Under the pieces are notes generated by a model. That model ran no database searches. It was not told where the DNA came from and saw nothing but the letters and a program-made list of their open reading frames with translations. DNA of 64,000 bases. Source: Bog-159 sp963818855 (lineage in GTDB: Bacteria > Acidobacteriota > Terriglobia > Bryobacterales > Bryobacteraceae). The stretch lies in the NCBI GenBank assembly GCA_963818855.1, contig CAWFUH010000017.1, forward strand, positions 124,001 to 188,000, given 5' to 3'. The position numbers and the translations under genes are program-made. Shown one piece after another: positions 7,623 through 17,415 of the stretch; position 1 is the stretch's first letter; every line of letters begins with the position of its first letter.

Positions 7623-10283
7623 TCAATTGTCGTCGCGCATGATCGTGAGTGGGTTTACCATCAAGGCGCGCCGCGCTGGAAGCACGCCCGCAACTGCAAC
7701 CGCCCCCGCCAGCACCAGCGGCGCGGCCAGCCACACCCACAAAGCCGGCGAACCACCCACGGGTATGATGCGCGCCAGTAATCGCGACAACCCCAGCGAC
7801 CCCAAGATGCCTGCCGCAGCGCCGCCGCACGCCAGCCGTCCGCCTTCTCCCAGCACCTGGCCGATCACGCGCCAGCGCTGCGCTCCCAGTGCGATCCGTA
7901 CGGCTAACTCGCGGCGTCGCTGCCGCGCGGCGTCGCTCAACGCGCCATACAGCCCGAGAAGGCTGAGCAGGAGCCCTGCGGCGGCGGACGCGCCCATGAT
8001 CGCAGCCGCAATGCGCAATGGCGCCAGGGCCGTCTGCTTGAGGTGCGTCTCGAGCGTCTTTACTACCGCCGTAGCCCCGCTGCCTCCCGGCACGGATGCA
8101 ATCTTACGGCGCAATTCGGCCAGCAGCGCGTCATTCACTTCCTTCGCATTGGCAATCAGCGTCATGCGAAATAGAGTGTCCTGCCGCATCGGAAAATAAA
8201 TCGCCGGCTCCGCCCGCCGCTGGAAGGTTCCCAGCCGTGAAGAACGCACCACTCCGATGATCCCGGTCCGGCGCCCCCGATCGTCGATCACCGCGGCGCC
8301 CACCGCCTGTCCGCCGAAGTACAGGTCGGCGGCATCCTGGTTGATGACGGCGACGCGGCATCCGCCGGGCGTGGGTTGGTCAAAACCCTGGCCTGCAGCC
8401 GGCGATAGTCCCATCGCGCGGAAGTACTCCGCTGAGACCACATTCGCGTCTAGCTCGGCGCCGGCCAGCTTTACCGCGATGGGGGCGCGAAAACGCGCCG
8501 CCGCGATGCGATCCGGCGGCGCGGTATCATCCGGGTGATAGAAGTAGATCGTAGGCGGGTTCCCCTTTGCGGCCAGCTCCGCCTGGCGCATGGCGGCCAC
8601 GCCGATGATCTCCACCGGCCTGCCGCTCATGTCCTCGACCGTGCGCCCGGCAGTCGAATCGCCGAACAGCTCCGCGGCCGCCGATTCGTTGACGATTGCG
8701 ACCCGGCACGCTCCATCTGCGACGCCGAACATACGGCCCGCTTTGGGTGGCAGGACGAAAAGATTCAGCGAGCCGGTGGTGAACGAGGCCACATCCATCT
8801 GCACCTCGCGCATGGGCAACCGCCGCGGCTCGATGCGTAAGGACTGCCACTCCGGTTGACTGCCCGGCAGCCGCCCGGCCCACGCGATCGCGGAGACTCC
8901 GGCCATCGACTTGACCGCCCGCTCCACGCGTTCGAAATATCCGATGTCTACGCCGACGTCGACATGCGGCTGTACGGTTGCCAGGATCGTGTGGCCCAGG
9001 CGATGGCCGGCGCTCGTTTGTAGCGCGGTGCGCAGACCGTCGGCCAGGAACGCCGTGGAAATCGCCAGCACGCAGCAGCTCGCCATTTGGCCCACCACCA
9101 GGCCGGCGCGCAGGCGGCGGATCGCCTTCGACGGACCGGCGCTTTCCCGCCGCAGCACCGTCGCCGGGCGATCGTAAGGAATCGCCATTGCCGGCAGAAG
9201 ACCGCACCCGATAGTGATCCCCACACACGCGCTGGACGCCAGTACGATGCCGGCCAGATCCGGCGCGAATACCAGCCGCGCGGCATCCTGTTCGAACAGC
9301 AGCGCCGGAATCACACGCGATGTCCATACGGCCAGCAGCATGCCCAAGGCTCCGCCGGCAACGGAGATCACGATGCTGTCCGAGAGCAGTTCTCCGGCGA
9401 GTTGGCGGCGGCTGGCGCCCAACGTTACGCGCAGAGAGATCTCGTGTGAGCGGGCGAAGGCGCGTCCCAACAGAAAGCAGGCCACATTGGCGCAGGCGAT
9501 GAGGAAGACCGCGCCTGCCGCGAAGCCCAGCAGCGTTCCAATGCGCGCGAGGCCGCTCGCCATTTCCGGCATCATTCCGGTGTAAGAAAGCACGCGTGCC
9601 TCTCCGGAGACGCCGCCAGGGCCAATGGCGGTCTGCGCCTGGCTGCGCGAAACATTGTGGCGCAAACGCCCTACCACCCACAGATTCCGGCTGGCATGAT
9701 CGGCCCCTCGCAGGTCTTCCTCCCGCAGCGGTATCCAGAGGTCCACGGCACGGTCGCGATATACCCCATCCAGCCAGTCTGGCGCCACACCACTCACGCG
9801 CGCGCCCGCGCCGGCGATACGAATCGAGTCGCCACGCACGTTGGCCTTGGCGCCGAACTGGTTCTGCCACATGCGATAGCTGATGACCACCCCACCATCC
9901 AGCGGGAGATTCAGCAGACCAGCCAGATTGGACGTGATCGCGGCCGTCGCCACGGTGTCCGCCTGCCCGGCTGACTCGATGGCGCAGGGCCATACGTGCG
10001 CCGCTCCGATCCATTCGAACACGTCGCGGCGGCTTTTGAGCGACAGGTACTCCTGGTATGAGAGCGGCCCTCCTTCGCCCTGCCCCACTCGACCGAATAC
10101 CGAAACCACCCGGTCGACGGATGTGAGCGCCGCAGCCGGTTTGGTCAGGCCCGCAACGAATCCCTGGATGCAAACATTGCTGCCGACACCGAGCGCAATC
10201 GTAAACAATAGCGCCAGCGCCACCCCCGGCGTTCGCATGAAACTTCTCGCCGAGTATCGAAGTTCGTTGAGGATGCGAAACAA
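7623..10283 (-). CDS. ADOP-type ABC transporter permease (FtsX/MacB family)
   Basis: 886 residues with the duplicated layout of acidobacterial orphan permeases. An N-terminal membrane anchor (LRYSARSFMRTPGVALALLF, ALGVGSN) is followed by a MacB periplasmic core domain. A three-helix FtsX block lies around residues 255-400. A second half repeats the periplasmic domain (about 420-720) and ends in a second FtsX block (ALYGALSDAARQRRRELAVR, IALGAQRWRV) and PARRALMVNPLTIMRDDN. These permeases are thought to work with a separate MacB-like ATPase in export or envelope stress; no ATPase gene is adjacent. A 624-residue antisense ORF across it is a coding shadow. Confidence 0.88.
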   Translation of the reverse strand: MFRILNELRYSARSFMRTPGVALALLFTIALGVGSNVCIQGFVAGLTKPAAALTSVDRVVSVFGRVGQGEGGPLSYQEYLSLKSRRDVFEWIGAAHVWPCAIESAGQADTVATAAITSNLAGLLNLPLDGGVVISYRMWQNQFGAKANVRGDSIRIAGAGARVSGVAPDWLDGVYRDRAVDLWIPLREEDLRGADHASRNLWVVGRLRHNVSRSQAQTAIGPGGVSGEARVLSYTGMMPEMASGLARIGTLLGFAAGAVFLIACANVACFLLGRAFARSHEISLRVTLGASRRQLAGELLSDSIVISVAGGALGMLLAVWTSRVIPALLFEQDAARLVFAPDLAGIVLASSACVGITIGCGLLPAMAIPYDRPATVLRRESAGPSKAIRRLRAGLVVGQMASCCVLAISTAFLADGLRTALQTSAGHRLGHTILATVQPHVDVGVDIGYFERVERAVKSMAGVSAIAWAGRLPGSQPEWQSLRIEPRRLPMREVQMDVASFTTGSLNLFVLPPKAGRMFGVADGACRVAIVNESAAAELFGDSTAGRTVEDMSGRPVEIIGVAAMRQAELAAKGNPPTIYFYHPDDTAPPDRIAAARFRAPIAVKLAGAELDANVVSAEYFRAMGLSPAAGQGFDQPTPGGCRVAVINQDAADLYFGGQAVGAAVIDDRGRRTGIIGVVRSSRLGTFQRRAEPAIYFPMRQDTLFRMTLIANAKEVNDALLAELRRKIASVPGGSGATAVVKTLETHLKQTALAPLRIAAAIMGASAAAGLLLSLLGLYGALSDAARQRRRELAVRIALGAQRWRVIGQVLGEGGRLACGGAAAGILGSLGLSRLLARIIPVGGSPALWVWLAAPLVLAGAVAVAGVLPARRALMVNPLTIMRDDN

Positions 10284-10449
10284 AACATCTTAACTTGCAA
10301 CTGGAGAGCCGCTGTCGCCGAAGCGTATTTTCTTCTGGTTTGCACAAGATTCCAGATGACACGCGTTCAGTTCCGCGCCAGCCACGTCCGGATGCGGACA
10401 CCCGTCGTGTCAGCTAATCACAGCCGCTATCTTCTTAACGCGGAATTCC

Positions 10450-11523
10450 TCACTTCGGGTGCGGCATGTTGTACAAGTCCAGGATCCTTCGCACGAGGTC
10501 AGCCGGGTTCACTCCGTCCATGTTCGCCAGTGCCGCAACCGCGAAATGCTTTTCGGGAATGATGACCATCATGGTACTTGTTCCCTGCTGGCCGCCGCTG
10601 TGGGACACGTACCTGCCTCCGTCCAACACGTGAAAGCCCAGCCCGTAAGCGGAACTCGTATCGCCGCGGGTCTTCAGTGGGGTCCACATCCGAGTCAGGG
10701 TGCCGGGCTTCACGATCTTGCCGTCCATCAGGGCCTGCGCGAACCGCACCAGGTCTTCGGCGGTCGTAACGTATCCCCCGCCGGGGATCTTGTAGCTGCT
10801 GTCCATTAGTCCGGCATTCTTCACCTGCCCGTTAATCTTCTGGTAGCCGCGGGCGCGGTGAGGCACGATGTCGAAGGCGTCGTCTACGACTGTGTGCGTC
10901 ATCCCGGCGGGTTTCAGCACGTGCGCCGCAACGTAGTCCTGGAACTTCTCGCCGGATGCGCCTTCGATCACGCAGCCTACCACCGTGTAGCCGTAGGTGC
11001 TGTACGAGTAGGCGGTGCCGGGCTGGAACAAGAGCGGGTCGTTGGCGAAGATCGCAAAGCCGTCCGGCATTCGCTTATAATGCCGCGTGCTTTCGATTTC
11101 GCCCTCCCGGTAATGACGGATGCCCGCTGTATGGCTGAGCAGTTCGCGTGTGGTGATGGGCCACTGTTTCAGCGGGAACGGCGCGCAATACTTCTGCACT
11201 GGAGCGTTAAGGTCGAGCTTGCCGGAATCTGCCAGCGTCATGGCGGCAGCCGCCGAGATCGGCTTAGCGATCGAGCCGGTGCGGATCAGTGTCTCGGCCG
11301 TAGCCGGGACTGCGTTCTCGATATCGGCCGTGCCGAAGGCTTTTGAATACAGAATGCGGTCCGCCGCGGCCACCGCGACGGTCATAGCGGGAATCTTTTG
11401 TTGTTGCATGGTCGCCGCGACGAGCTGATCCACTTTGGCGCCGACGTCCTGTAGCGCCGCCGGCTGGGCCTCCGCGGAAATGGCTGCTATAAAAAAGGCG
11501 ACAATCAGGCGGCGGAATCTCAT
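10450..11523 (-). CDS. secreted serine hydrolase, class C beta-lactamase fold
   Basis: 357 residues with a signal peptide (MRFRRLIVAFFIAAISAEAQ). The SxxK nucleophile motif appears as SIAK in RTGSIAKPISAAAAMTL near residue 90. The second motif, normally YxN, reads YST in AYSYSTYGYTVVG. The third is HSGG in YVSHSGGQQGTSTMM. This is the beta-lactamase/D-alanyl carboxypeptidase/esterase EstB superfamily; the exact substrate cannot be told. Thr in place of Asn in the second motif argues against a true beta-lactamase. The gene is divergent from typA with 88 bases between starts. Confidence 0.85.
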   Translation of the reverse strand: MRFRRLIVAFFIAAISAEAQPAALQDVGAKVDQLVAATMQQQKIPAMTVAVAAADRILYSKAFGTADIENAVPATAETLIRTGSIAKPISAAAAMTLADSGKLDLNAPVQKYCAPFPLKQWPITTRELLSHTAGIRHYREGEIESTRHYKRMPDGFAIFANDPLLFQPGTAYSYSTYGYTVVGCVIEGASGEKFQDYVAAHVLKPAGMTHTVVDDAFDIVPHRARGYQKINGQVKNAGLMDSSYKIPGGGYVTTAEDLVRFAQALMDGKIVKPGTLTRMWTPLKTRGDTSSAYGLGFHVLDGGRYVSHSGGQQGTSTMMVIIPEKHFAVAALANMDGVNPADLVRRILDLYNMPHPK

Positions 11524-11611
11524 TTGCTACAGGGTAGCGCACCACCTGGGGATTAGCGCTTCGACCCGCCTATCCGCTACCATAGATAAGTACCCCTCGC
11601 CTGAAGCACCC

Positions 11612-13408
11612 ATGCCCAACGCTGCCCCCTCGATACGCAACATCGCCATCATCGCCCACGTGGATCATGGCAAGACCACGCTGGTGGACGCCATGCTCAA
11701 CCAAAGCGGCATCTTCCGCGAAAACGAAGTCCATGTCGAACGCGTCATGGATTCCAACGCTCTTGAACGCGAGCGCGGCATCACCATCCTGGCTAAAATC
11801 ACCGGCGTCCGCTATCAGGGTGTGAAGATCAATATCGTCGATACCCCCGGCCACAGCGATTTCGGCGGCGAGGTGGAGCGCGCGCTGAAGATCGTCGACG
11901 GCGTCATGCTTCTGGTGGACGCCAGCGAAGGCCCGCTCCCGCAGACCCGTTATGTGCTGATGAAAGCCCTGGAAGCCAAGCTGCCGCCTATCGTAGTGAT
12001 CAACAAAATCGACCGGCCCGACGCGCGCGTGCCCGAAGTGCTCAACGAAATCTACGATCTGTTCATCGACCTGGATGCCACCGAAGACCAGCTCGATTTT
12101 CCGGTGCTCTACACGGTGGCAAAAACGGGCGTGGCGAAGACGTCCATGGAAGACGATTCCACCAACCTGAAGCCGCTCTTCGACGCCATCCTGCGCCACA
12201 TTCCCGTCCCCGCCGGCGATCCGGACGATGTGCTGCAGATGCTGGTCGCTAATCTGGATTACAGCGATTACCTGGGCCGCCTGGCCATCGGGCGCGTTTT
12301 CGCGGGCACGCTGAATTTCGGCGACACCGTCGCGATCTGCAAGCTGGATGGGTCCCAGCACTCGACGCGCATCACCAAGCTTTACTCGTTCGAAGGCTTG
12401 AAGCGCGTGGACGAAACCATCGGCCGGCCGGGCGACATCCTGGCCATCGCCGGCGTCGAGGGCATCACCATCGGCGAAACCGTCACCAGCGCGGAGAATC
12501 CCAGCCCACTACATTCCGTGCAGATAGACGAGCCTACTATCTCCATGACGTTCACCATCAATACCTCACCCTTCGCCGGCCGCGAGGGTAACTATGTGAC
12601 GTCGCGCAATTTGCGCGAGCGGCTCGACAAAGAGCTGCTTACCAACGTTTCCATACGCGTCGAGGAACTGGGCCACGATACGTTCCAGGTGATGGGGCGC
12701 GGCGAGCTGCAACTGGCCATCCTGATCGAGATGATGCGCCGCGAAAGCTATGAGCTGATGGTCGGTAAGCCGGAAATCCTGACGCGTTCCATTAACGGCA
12801 AAGTAAACGAGCCCGTGGAACTGCTGGTGATCGACTGTCCCGAATCGTTCCTCGGGGTGGTCATCGAAAAGCTGGGCAGCCGCAAGGGCAAAATGAATAA
12901 GATGGTGAACCACGGCTCCGGGCGCGTGCGCCTCGAATTTCACGTGCCCTCGCGTGGCCTCATCGGGCTGCGCAGCGAGATCCTGACGGATACGCGCGGC
13001 ACTGCCATCATGAACTCGCTGTTCCACGGCTATATCGAGTGGCAGGGCGAGATCCCCACGCGCCCCACCGGCTCGCTGGTGGCGGACCGCGCCGGCAAGG
13101 CCACCGGCCACGCTATCTTTAATCTGCAGGAGCGCGGTGAGATCTTCGTCAGTCCGGGAATCGAAGTGTACGAGGGCATGATCGTGGGAGAGAATGCCCG
13201 CACCGCCGACCTGGACGTCAACATCGTCAAGGAGAAGAAACTGACGAATATGCGCGCCTCCACGGCCGATGAAGCCATCCGGCTGGTTCCGCCGCGCGTA
13301 CTGAACCTGGAGCAGGCCATCGAGTTCATCCGCGAAGACGAGTTCGTGGAAGTGACCCCCACCTCCATCCGCTTGCGCAAGAAGGTCCTGAAGGCCAACC
13401 AGAGATAG
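11612..13408 (+). CDS. typA: GTP-binding translational regulator TypA/BipA
   Basis: 598 residues from the ATG at 11612 (MPNAAPSIRNIAIIAHVDHG). An earlier in-frame start would run through the divergent hydrolase promoter and is rejected. The GTPase domain has P-loop AHVDHGKTTL, switch ERERGITI, DTPGHSDFGGEVERAL and NKIDRPDAR. EF-Tu domain II, EF-G domain III/V-like regions and the BipA C-terminal domain follow, including the GLIGLRSEILTDTRGTAIMN stretch. It is a ribosome-associated GTPase used in stress and cold adaptation and in 50S assembly. The length is normal. The next gene starts 6 bases after its stop, suggesting co-transcription. Confidence 0.95.
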   Translation: MPNAAPSIRNIAIIAHVDHGKTTLVDAMLNQSGIFRENEVHVERVMDSNALERERGITILAKITGVRYQGVKINIVDTPGHSDFGGEVERALKIVDGVMLLVDASEGPLPQTRYVLMKALEAKLPPIVVINKIDRPDARVPEVLNEIYDLFIDLDATEDQLDFPVLYTVAKTGVAKTSMEDDSTNLKPLFDAILRHIPVPAGDPDDVLQMLVANLDYSDYLGRLAIGRVFAGTLNFGDTVAICKLDGSQHSTRITKLYSFEGLKRVDETIGRPGDILAIAGVEGITIGETVTSAENPSPLHSVQIDEPTISMTFTINTSPFAGREGNYVTSRNLRERLDKELLTNVSIRVEELGHDTFQVMGRGELQLAILIEMMRRESYELMVGKPEILTRSINGKVNEPVELLVIDCPESFLGVVIEKLGSRKGKMNKMVNHGSGRVRLEFHVPSRGLIGLRSEILTDTRGTAIMNSLFHGYIEWQGEIPTRPTGSLVADRAGKATGHAIFNLQERGEIFVSPGIEVYEGMIVGENARTADLDVNIVKEKKLTNMRASTADEAIRLVPPRVLNLEQAIEFIREDEFVEVTPTSIRLRKKVLKANQR

Positions 13409-13414
13409 CCGCAC

Positions 13415-14758
13415 ATGTCGCGGGCGCGGCCGAACGCGGTGCTGGTTTTGATGGCAGCCTATGCGGCGCTGGTGCTCGCGGTGCTGGGCATTACGCCTTT
13501 GTGGCTCGACGAATTGCAGCAGTTGGTGGCCGGGCGCGAGAGCGTGGCCGCGCTCATTCGTTGGGTGCAGTTGAATCCCGGCGCGTCGCCTCTGCCCTAC
13601 CTGGTGCAGAGGGCCATCATCGATCTGTTCGGCACATCGCCGTTTGTGCTGCGGATTCCGGCGGCCCTTTCGAGCATCGCGGGAGTGCCGGTGTTCGCGG
13701 CTCTCACCCGAAGGTTCGGTATCCATTCGCCCCCGCGGGCCACGGCACTATTTCTGCTGTTGCCGCTGCAATTCCGGTATGCACTGGAGGCGCGCGGCTA
13801 CTCGCTGGGCCTGTTGTGCGCGCTGGCCTCGTTGCTCTTGTTGTTGCGTGCGCGCGAGCGGGGTACCGCGGCGTCCGCATTTCTCTATGGCGCATCGATA
13901 GCGCTGGGTTTGTATTCGCAGCCATTGACGATGCTGCCGGTATTCGGCGGCCTCTTCTGGCTGATCGGCGAGCGGGATACGAGTTCGCGGACCAAGCGGA
14001 TGATTCTGGGAGCCGCGGGAATCGGCGTGCTGTCGTTCATTCCCTGGTACGTGCTGCAGCGCCAGGCGCTGGAGAGCTTCGGTACGATGTCACTCTATTT
14101 CTTCTCGTGGCGCCAGATCACCGCGCAAGGGCTGCTGCACGAGTTGAGCGGCGGCGGTGGATATGCCTGCAGCGCGGCGTTATTGTTGGGCGCGGCCGTG
14201 GGGATGGCGAAAATGCAGCATCGCCGTTTGCTGGCATGTTTGGCGCTGCCCGCGCTGGCAGGGCCGGTCTTCATCGACGCGCTCGTGAACTATTTCTTCG
14301 CGACGCGGCAGCTCCTGTTTGCGGCGCCGGCGCTGGCTCTGGGCGCTGCCGGCGGCATCCAGTGGCTTTTCGAAAACGAGCGCCGTTGGGCCGGCTACAC
14401 CGTGCTGCTGGCTTTCGCCGCGTCCGCGGCCTACGGCGACTATCGCGTGGCAACTGTACCGAAGGACAGTTTGGGAGCGCAGGCCGGCGCGCTGGCGGCA
14501 TATCTGCCTGCCGACGCATGCGTGGCGGTCGCACCGCCCAATCACGCGTGGTACTACGTCTACCTGCGGCCCGAAATCGCGCACAAAATCTGCGCCGAGC
14601 CGCCGGATGCCCCGCGCGTTATAGCGGTCATGAGCCCCTACAGCACGCTGGCCGAGCGCGATCAGTTACTCAGCCTCCTGGACCGCGCCTATACTCAGTC
14701 CGCAGTGCTTGGACCCGGCCCAGCCGAGATTCTGGAATACCGCCGGCGTCTCCCGTGA
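13415..14758 (+). CDS. GT-C type membrane glycosyltransferase (ArnT/PMT-like)
   Basis: 447 residues with about ten hydrophobic segments. The first periplasmic loop carries an acidic pair after helix 1 (PLWLDELQQLVAGRE), as expected for the catalytic aspartate of polyprenyl-phosphate-sugar GT-C enzymes (family 39/83-like). LRIPAALSSIAGVPVFAAL and LPLQFRYALEARGYSLGLL match the usual PSxLxGxL and EARxYxL regions. A smaller soluble C-terminal region follows. It would transfer a lipid-linked sugar to an envelope acceptor; donor and acceptor are unknown. It starts 6 bases after typA. Confidence 0.8.
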   Translation: MSRARPNAVLVLMAAYAALVLAVLGITPLWLDELQQLVAGRESVAALIRWVQLNPGASPLPYLVQRAIIDLFGTSPFVLRIPAALSSIAGVPVFAALTRRFGIHSPPRATALFLLLPLQFRYALEARGYSLGLLCALASLLLLLRARERGTAASAFLYGASIALGLYSQPLTMLPVFGGLFWLIGERDTSSRTKRMILGAAGIGVLSFIPWYVLQRQALESFGTMSLYFFSWRQITAQGLLHELSGGGGYACSAALLLGAAVGMAKMQHRRLLACLALPALAGPVFIDALVNYFFATRQLLFAAPALALGAAGGIQWLFENERRWAGYTVLLAFAASAAYGDYRVATVPKDSLGAQAGALAAYLPADACVAVAPPNHAWYYVYLRPEIAHKICAEPPDAPRVIAVMSPYSTLAERDQLLSLLDRAYTQSAVLGPGPAEILEYRRRLP

Positions 14759-14803
14759 AGAAGCACACAATCGAAATAACCCGCGTCGCACGGCTATGCT
14801 AGC

Positions 14804-16789
14804 ATGTTCGCGATGGCATCGCTCATTTCGACTTTGTTCTCTGTTACTTTCGTCGCGACCGCAGTCGCCCAGCAAGTCAGTTCGCAGCCTGCGTCAGGAA
14901 CGCCGCAAGACGTCCTCACCTATCACGGCGACAACCTGCGCACCGGGTGGTTCTCGTCGGAGACGTCGCTGACTCCAGCTAACGTCAATCCCACGATGTT
15001 CGGCTGGCTGGCCACGGTCACCCTCGACGCCAGGGTTGACGGGGAACCCCTGGTGGCGCGCCAGCAGAATATCACCGGACAGGGAATCCACGACGTTGTT
15101 TATGTGGCCACCGAGAATAACAGCGTCTATGCCGTGGACGCGGTCAGCGGTGCCGTGTTATGGCAGCGTAACTTGGGCACCGCGGTGCCTTATTCGTACA
15201 AGAATTTCGACGACAACGTGTTTCCGATCATGGGCATCCTCTCCACACCGGTGATTGACCGGGCCGCCGGGGCTATTTATCTGGTTGCGGACGCATACAC
15301 AGGCACCGTCGACTACTTCGTCTTACATGCACTTTCGCTCGCCAGCGGAAAAGACATGCTGAAACCGGCCGTCGTGGAGTTCTCCCATTCGCTCGACAAC
15401 GGCACCACGTGGAAATTCAATTCGCAAAATCAGCTCCAGCGTCCCGGATTGCTGAAAGCCAATGGCAACCTCTATCTGACGTTTGGCAGCACTGGCGACG
15501 CCGAGCCGGCCACAACGCGCGGCGGCATTGTGGCCTATGCCGCGGCCACGCTCACGCCGCAGGTAACCGCGCTCACTGATCGGCTCTCGATCTCCTCCAA
15601 CCCGTACTACCTTTCCTCCATCTGGCAGTCCGGCTTTGCGCCGGCGGCGGATGCCGGCGGTGATATTTACTTTTCCACGGGAAACAGCGATCCTCACCAG
15701 GCGAGCTATTCCGCCTCTTTCAACAAGCCCGAAAGCGCTGTCCGCATGACCGGCAATCTGAGCACCGTGCTCGACAGCTTCACGCCATCGAATTATTTCT
15801 CGCTGGACGGCAGCGATGTCGACATGGGCGCCGGTGGTATGCTCCTGCTGCCCGATCAGCCCGGTGCGCATTCCCATCTAGCGGTGGCCGGCGGCAAGGA
15901 CGGACGTGCCTTCCTGATCGACCGCGACAACATGGGCGGCTACACCAGGAACGGTGCTGATAAGGTCCTCGAGACTTTCTCGATGGGATACTGCTGGTGC
16001 GGTCCCTCCTACTATGTCGGATCTGACGGCACACCGCGCGTGATCACCGGAGGCAACAATGGCGTGATCAGTTGGAAATTGGAGACGTCCCCCACTACGC
16101 AAGTGGTGCTCGAAGCGTCCACCAGTTCCTCGGTCGTGGCCGGCCTGCCGGATGATGGCGGCGTGATGCCGGTCGTCTCGTCCAATGGCACAGTCCCCAG
16201 CACGGCTATTATCTGGTTCGTGCAAAGGCCTGCTAGTAATTCGGATCAGGATCCCGGAACGCCCATCACATTGACCGCGTACGCCGCCTCGAACCTGTCG
16301 CAGCCCCTGATTTCCCTTCAGGCCGGAACCTGGGTGCACGCCGTAAACAGCAATGCCAATCTGGTGCCGACCGTTAGCAACGGCCGGGTGTACGTGGCCA
16401 GCAATAAACAATTGCAGATCTTCGGCATCCTGCCCTCGGATCTAACCGCAAAGGTCGCGGCGGCTCACGTCCTGCCCATGTCCGCGCCGGATACCGTCCG
16501 ATGTCCCGGCGCTGTCGCGCCGCTAGTGGCCTTCGGCGGCCAACCCGGTAAGCTTCACGACTTCTACGGAACGGTGTGCCAGTCGGAGAAATCGCAGATT
16601 AAGCTGGCGCTGCGCACGGGCGGCTCAGTCGCCGTCGATATTACCGGCCTGAACCAGAATCCACTGGTGCGCCTTGCTCCCGGCAGACCGGTTCACGTCC
16701 GCGGGTTCCTGGATTCCGCGGACGTTCTCCACGCAAAGCAGATCTCGCGTACTCACATGATCTCGGCCCGCACCCCGCCGGACCGCTAA
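14804..16789 (+). CDS. secreted PQQ-like beta-propeller protein
   Basis: 661 residues with a signal peptide ending near AVAQQ (residue 23). Blades of the PQQ/BamB type recur: DVVYVATENNSVYAVDAVSG followed by AVLWQRNLG, then LSTPVIDRAAGAIYLVADAY and HLAVAGGKDGRAFLIDRDNM. The DNLRTGWFSSE start is common in acidobacterial proteins of this sort. A short C-terminal beta domain (residues about 550-650) contains LKLHDFYGTVCQSEK-like strands. There are no haem motifs and no clear dehydrogenase signature, so a structural or binding role is likely. The ATG at 14813 is an alternative start. Confidence 0.75.
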   Translation: MFAMASLISTLFSVTFVATAVAQQVSSQPASGTPQDVLTYHGDNLRTGWFSSETSLTPANVNPTMFGWLATVTLDARVDGEPLVARQQNITGQGIHDVVYVATENNSVYAVDAVSGAVLWQRNLGTAVPYSYKNFDDNVFPIMGILSTPVIDRAAGAIYLVADAYTGTVDYFVLHALSLASGKDMLKPAVVEFSHSLDNGTTWKFNSQNQLQRPGLLKANGNLYLTFGSTGDAEPATTRGGIVAYAAATLTPQVTALTDRLSISSNPYYLSSIWQSGFAPAADAGGDIYFSTGNSDPHQASYSASFNKPESAVRMTGNLSTVLDSFTPSNYFSLDGSDVDMGAGGMLLLPDQPGAHSHLAVAGGKDGRAFLIDRDNMGGYTRNGADKVLETFSMGYCWCGPSYYVGSDGTPRVITGGNNGVISWKLETSPTTQVVLEASTSSSVVAGLPDDGGVMPVVSSNGTVPSTAIIWFVQRPASNSDQDPGTPITLTAYAASNLSQPLISLQAGTWVHAVNSNANLVPTVSNGRVYVASNKQLQIFGILPSDLTAKVAAAHVLPMSAPDTVRCPGAVAPLVAFGGQPGKLHDFYGTVCQSEKSQIKLALRTGGSVAVDITGLNQNPLVRLAPGRPVHVRGFLDSADVLHAKQISRTHMISARTPPDR

Positions 16790-16809
16790 AGGCCCGGGCA
16801 CAAAGCAGG

Positions 16810-17415
16810 TCAGCCCTGCGAAGAAACATTGACTCCCGCGCTCGAGAGTGTGTTCGCAATAATCGCCATCGGGTCCAGCGATTCGTTCGCAGTGCTGTTT
16901 GTCTGGAACGCCGCCAGCAGTTGGTTCATCTGGCTCGTACTGCTGCTGCTCGTAGTGCTGTCGGAACTGGTGCTGGAATCGCTGTCCGAGTGCATCGACC
17001 CGTGAAAATGATGATGGTGATGCCCACCGCCCCCGAGCGCCTGCGCCAGATCCTGGATATTAGGAGCTTGGCCGCTCTGCGAAGCGCCGGTGAAGTCCGA
17101 GGCGAGTTGGTTGAGTTGGGTCGCCTGTGTCGAATTTCCATCCGCCTGCGCCGTTTTTGCGGCGCTTTGGAGGTTCGTGGCGATTTGCCCGGTAACCTGC
17201 CCGAATTCAGCAGGGTTGGATTCTTGCAGTTGCTGCAGCGTGCTCATCACTTGCGCGAACGGCGAAAGCTGGCCGCTCTCCGGCTGCGACGTCAACGACG
17301 ACGTGCCCGTATTGCTCTGACTCTTCCCGGCCGCGCCCGTATTCTGGAGCCCGGCGTTGAGAATCGACTGTAAATAGCTGTTGGAAAGATTGTTTATGGA
17401 ACTAATGGAGCCCAT
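16810..17415 (-). CDS. hypothetical protein with a His-rich and Ser/Thr-rich linker
   Basis: 201 residues, low in charge. The N-terminus (MGSISSINNLSNSYLQSILN) has no signal peptide. A central helical region (AQVMSTLQQLQESNPAEFGQ, LNQLASDFTGASQSG) leads to GGGGHHHHHFHGSMHSD and a run rich in Ser, Thr and Asp. A final helical segment (MNQLLAAFQTNSTAN) follows. I know similar small proteins in Acidobacteria only as uncharacterised. The histidine cluster may bind metal; that is inference. Convergent with the propeller gene. Confidence 0.65.
   Translation of the reverse strand: MGSISSINNLSNSYLQSILNAGLQNTGAAGKSQSNTGTSSLTSQPESGQLSPFAQVMSTLQQLQESNPAEFGQVTGQIATNLQSAAKTAQADGNSTQATQLNQLASDFTGASQSGQAPNIQDLAQALGGGGHHHHHFHGSMHSDSDSSTSSDSTTSSSSTSQMNQLLAAFQTNSTANESLDPMAIIANTLSSAGVNVSSQG

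Noticed and set aside
8527..10401. 624-residue minus-strand ORF overlapping the ADOP permease
   Set aside because: It lies inside the permease gene in another frame, is rich in Arg/Gly/Ala as GC-rich shadow frames are, and shows no domain.
12566..13726. 386-residue minus-strand ORF opposite typA
   Set aside because: Antisense shadow of a well-conserved gene; His/Gln/Leu-rich composition with no recognisable motif.
13501..14802. 433-residue plus-strand ORF within the membrane glycosyltransferase gene
   Set aside because: Shifted frame of the real gene; Arg/Ala/Gly-rich with no hydrophobic segments where the real frame has ten.
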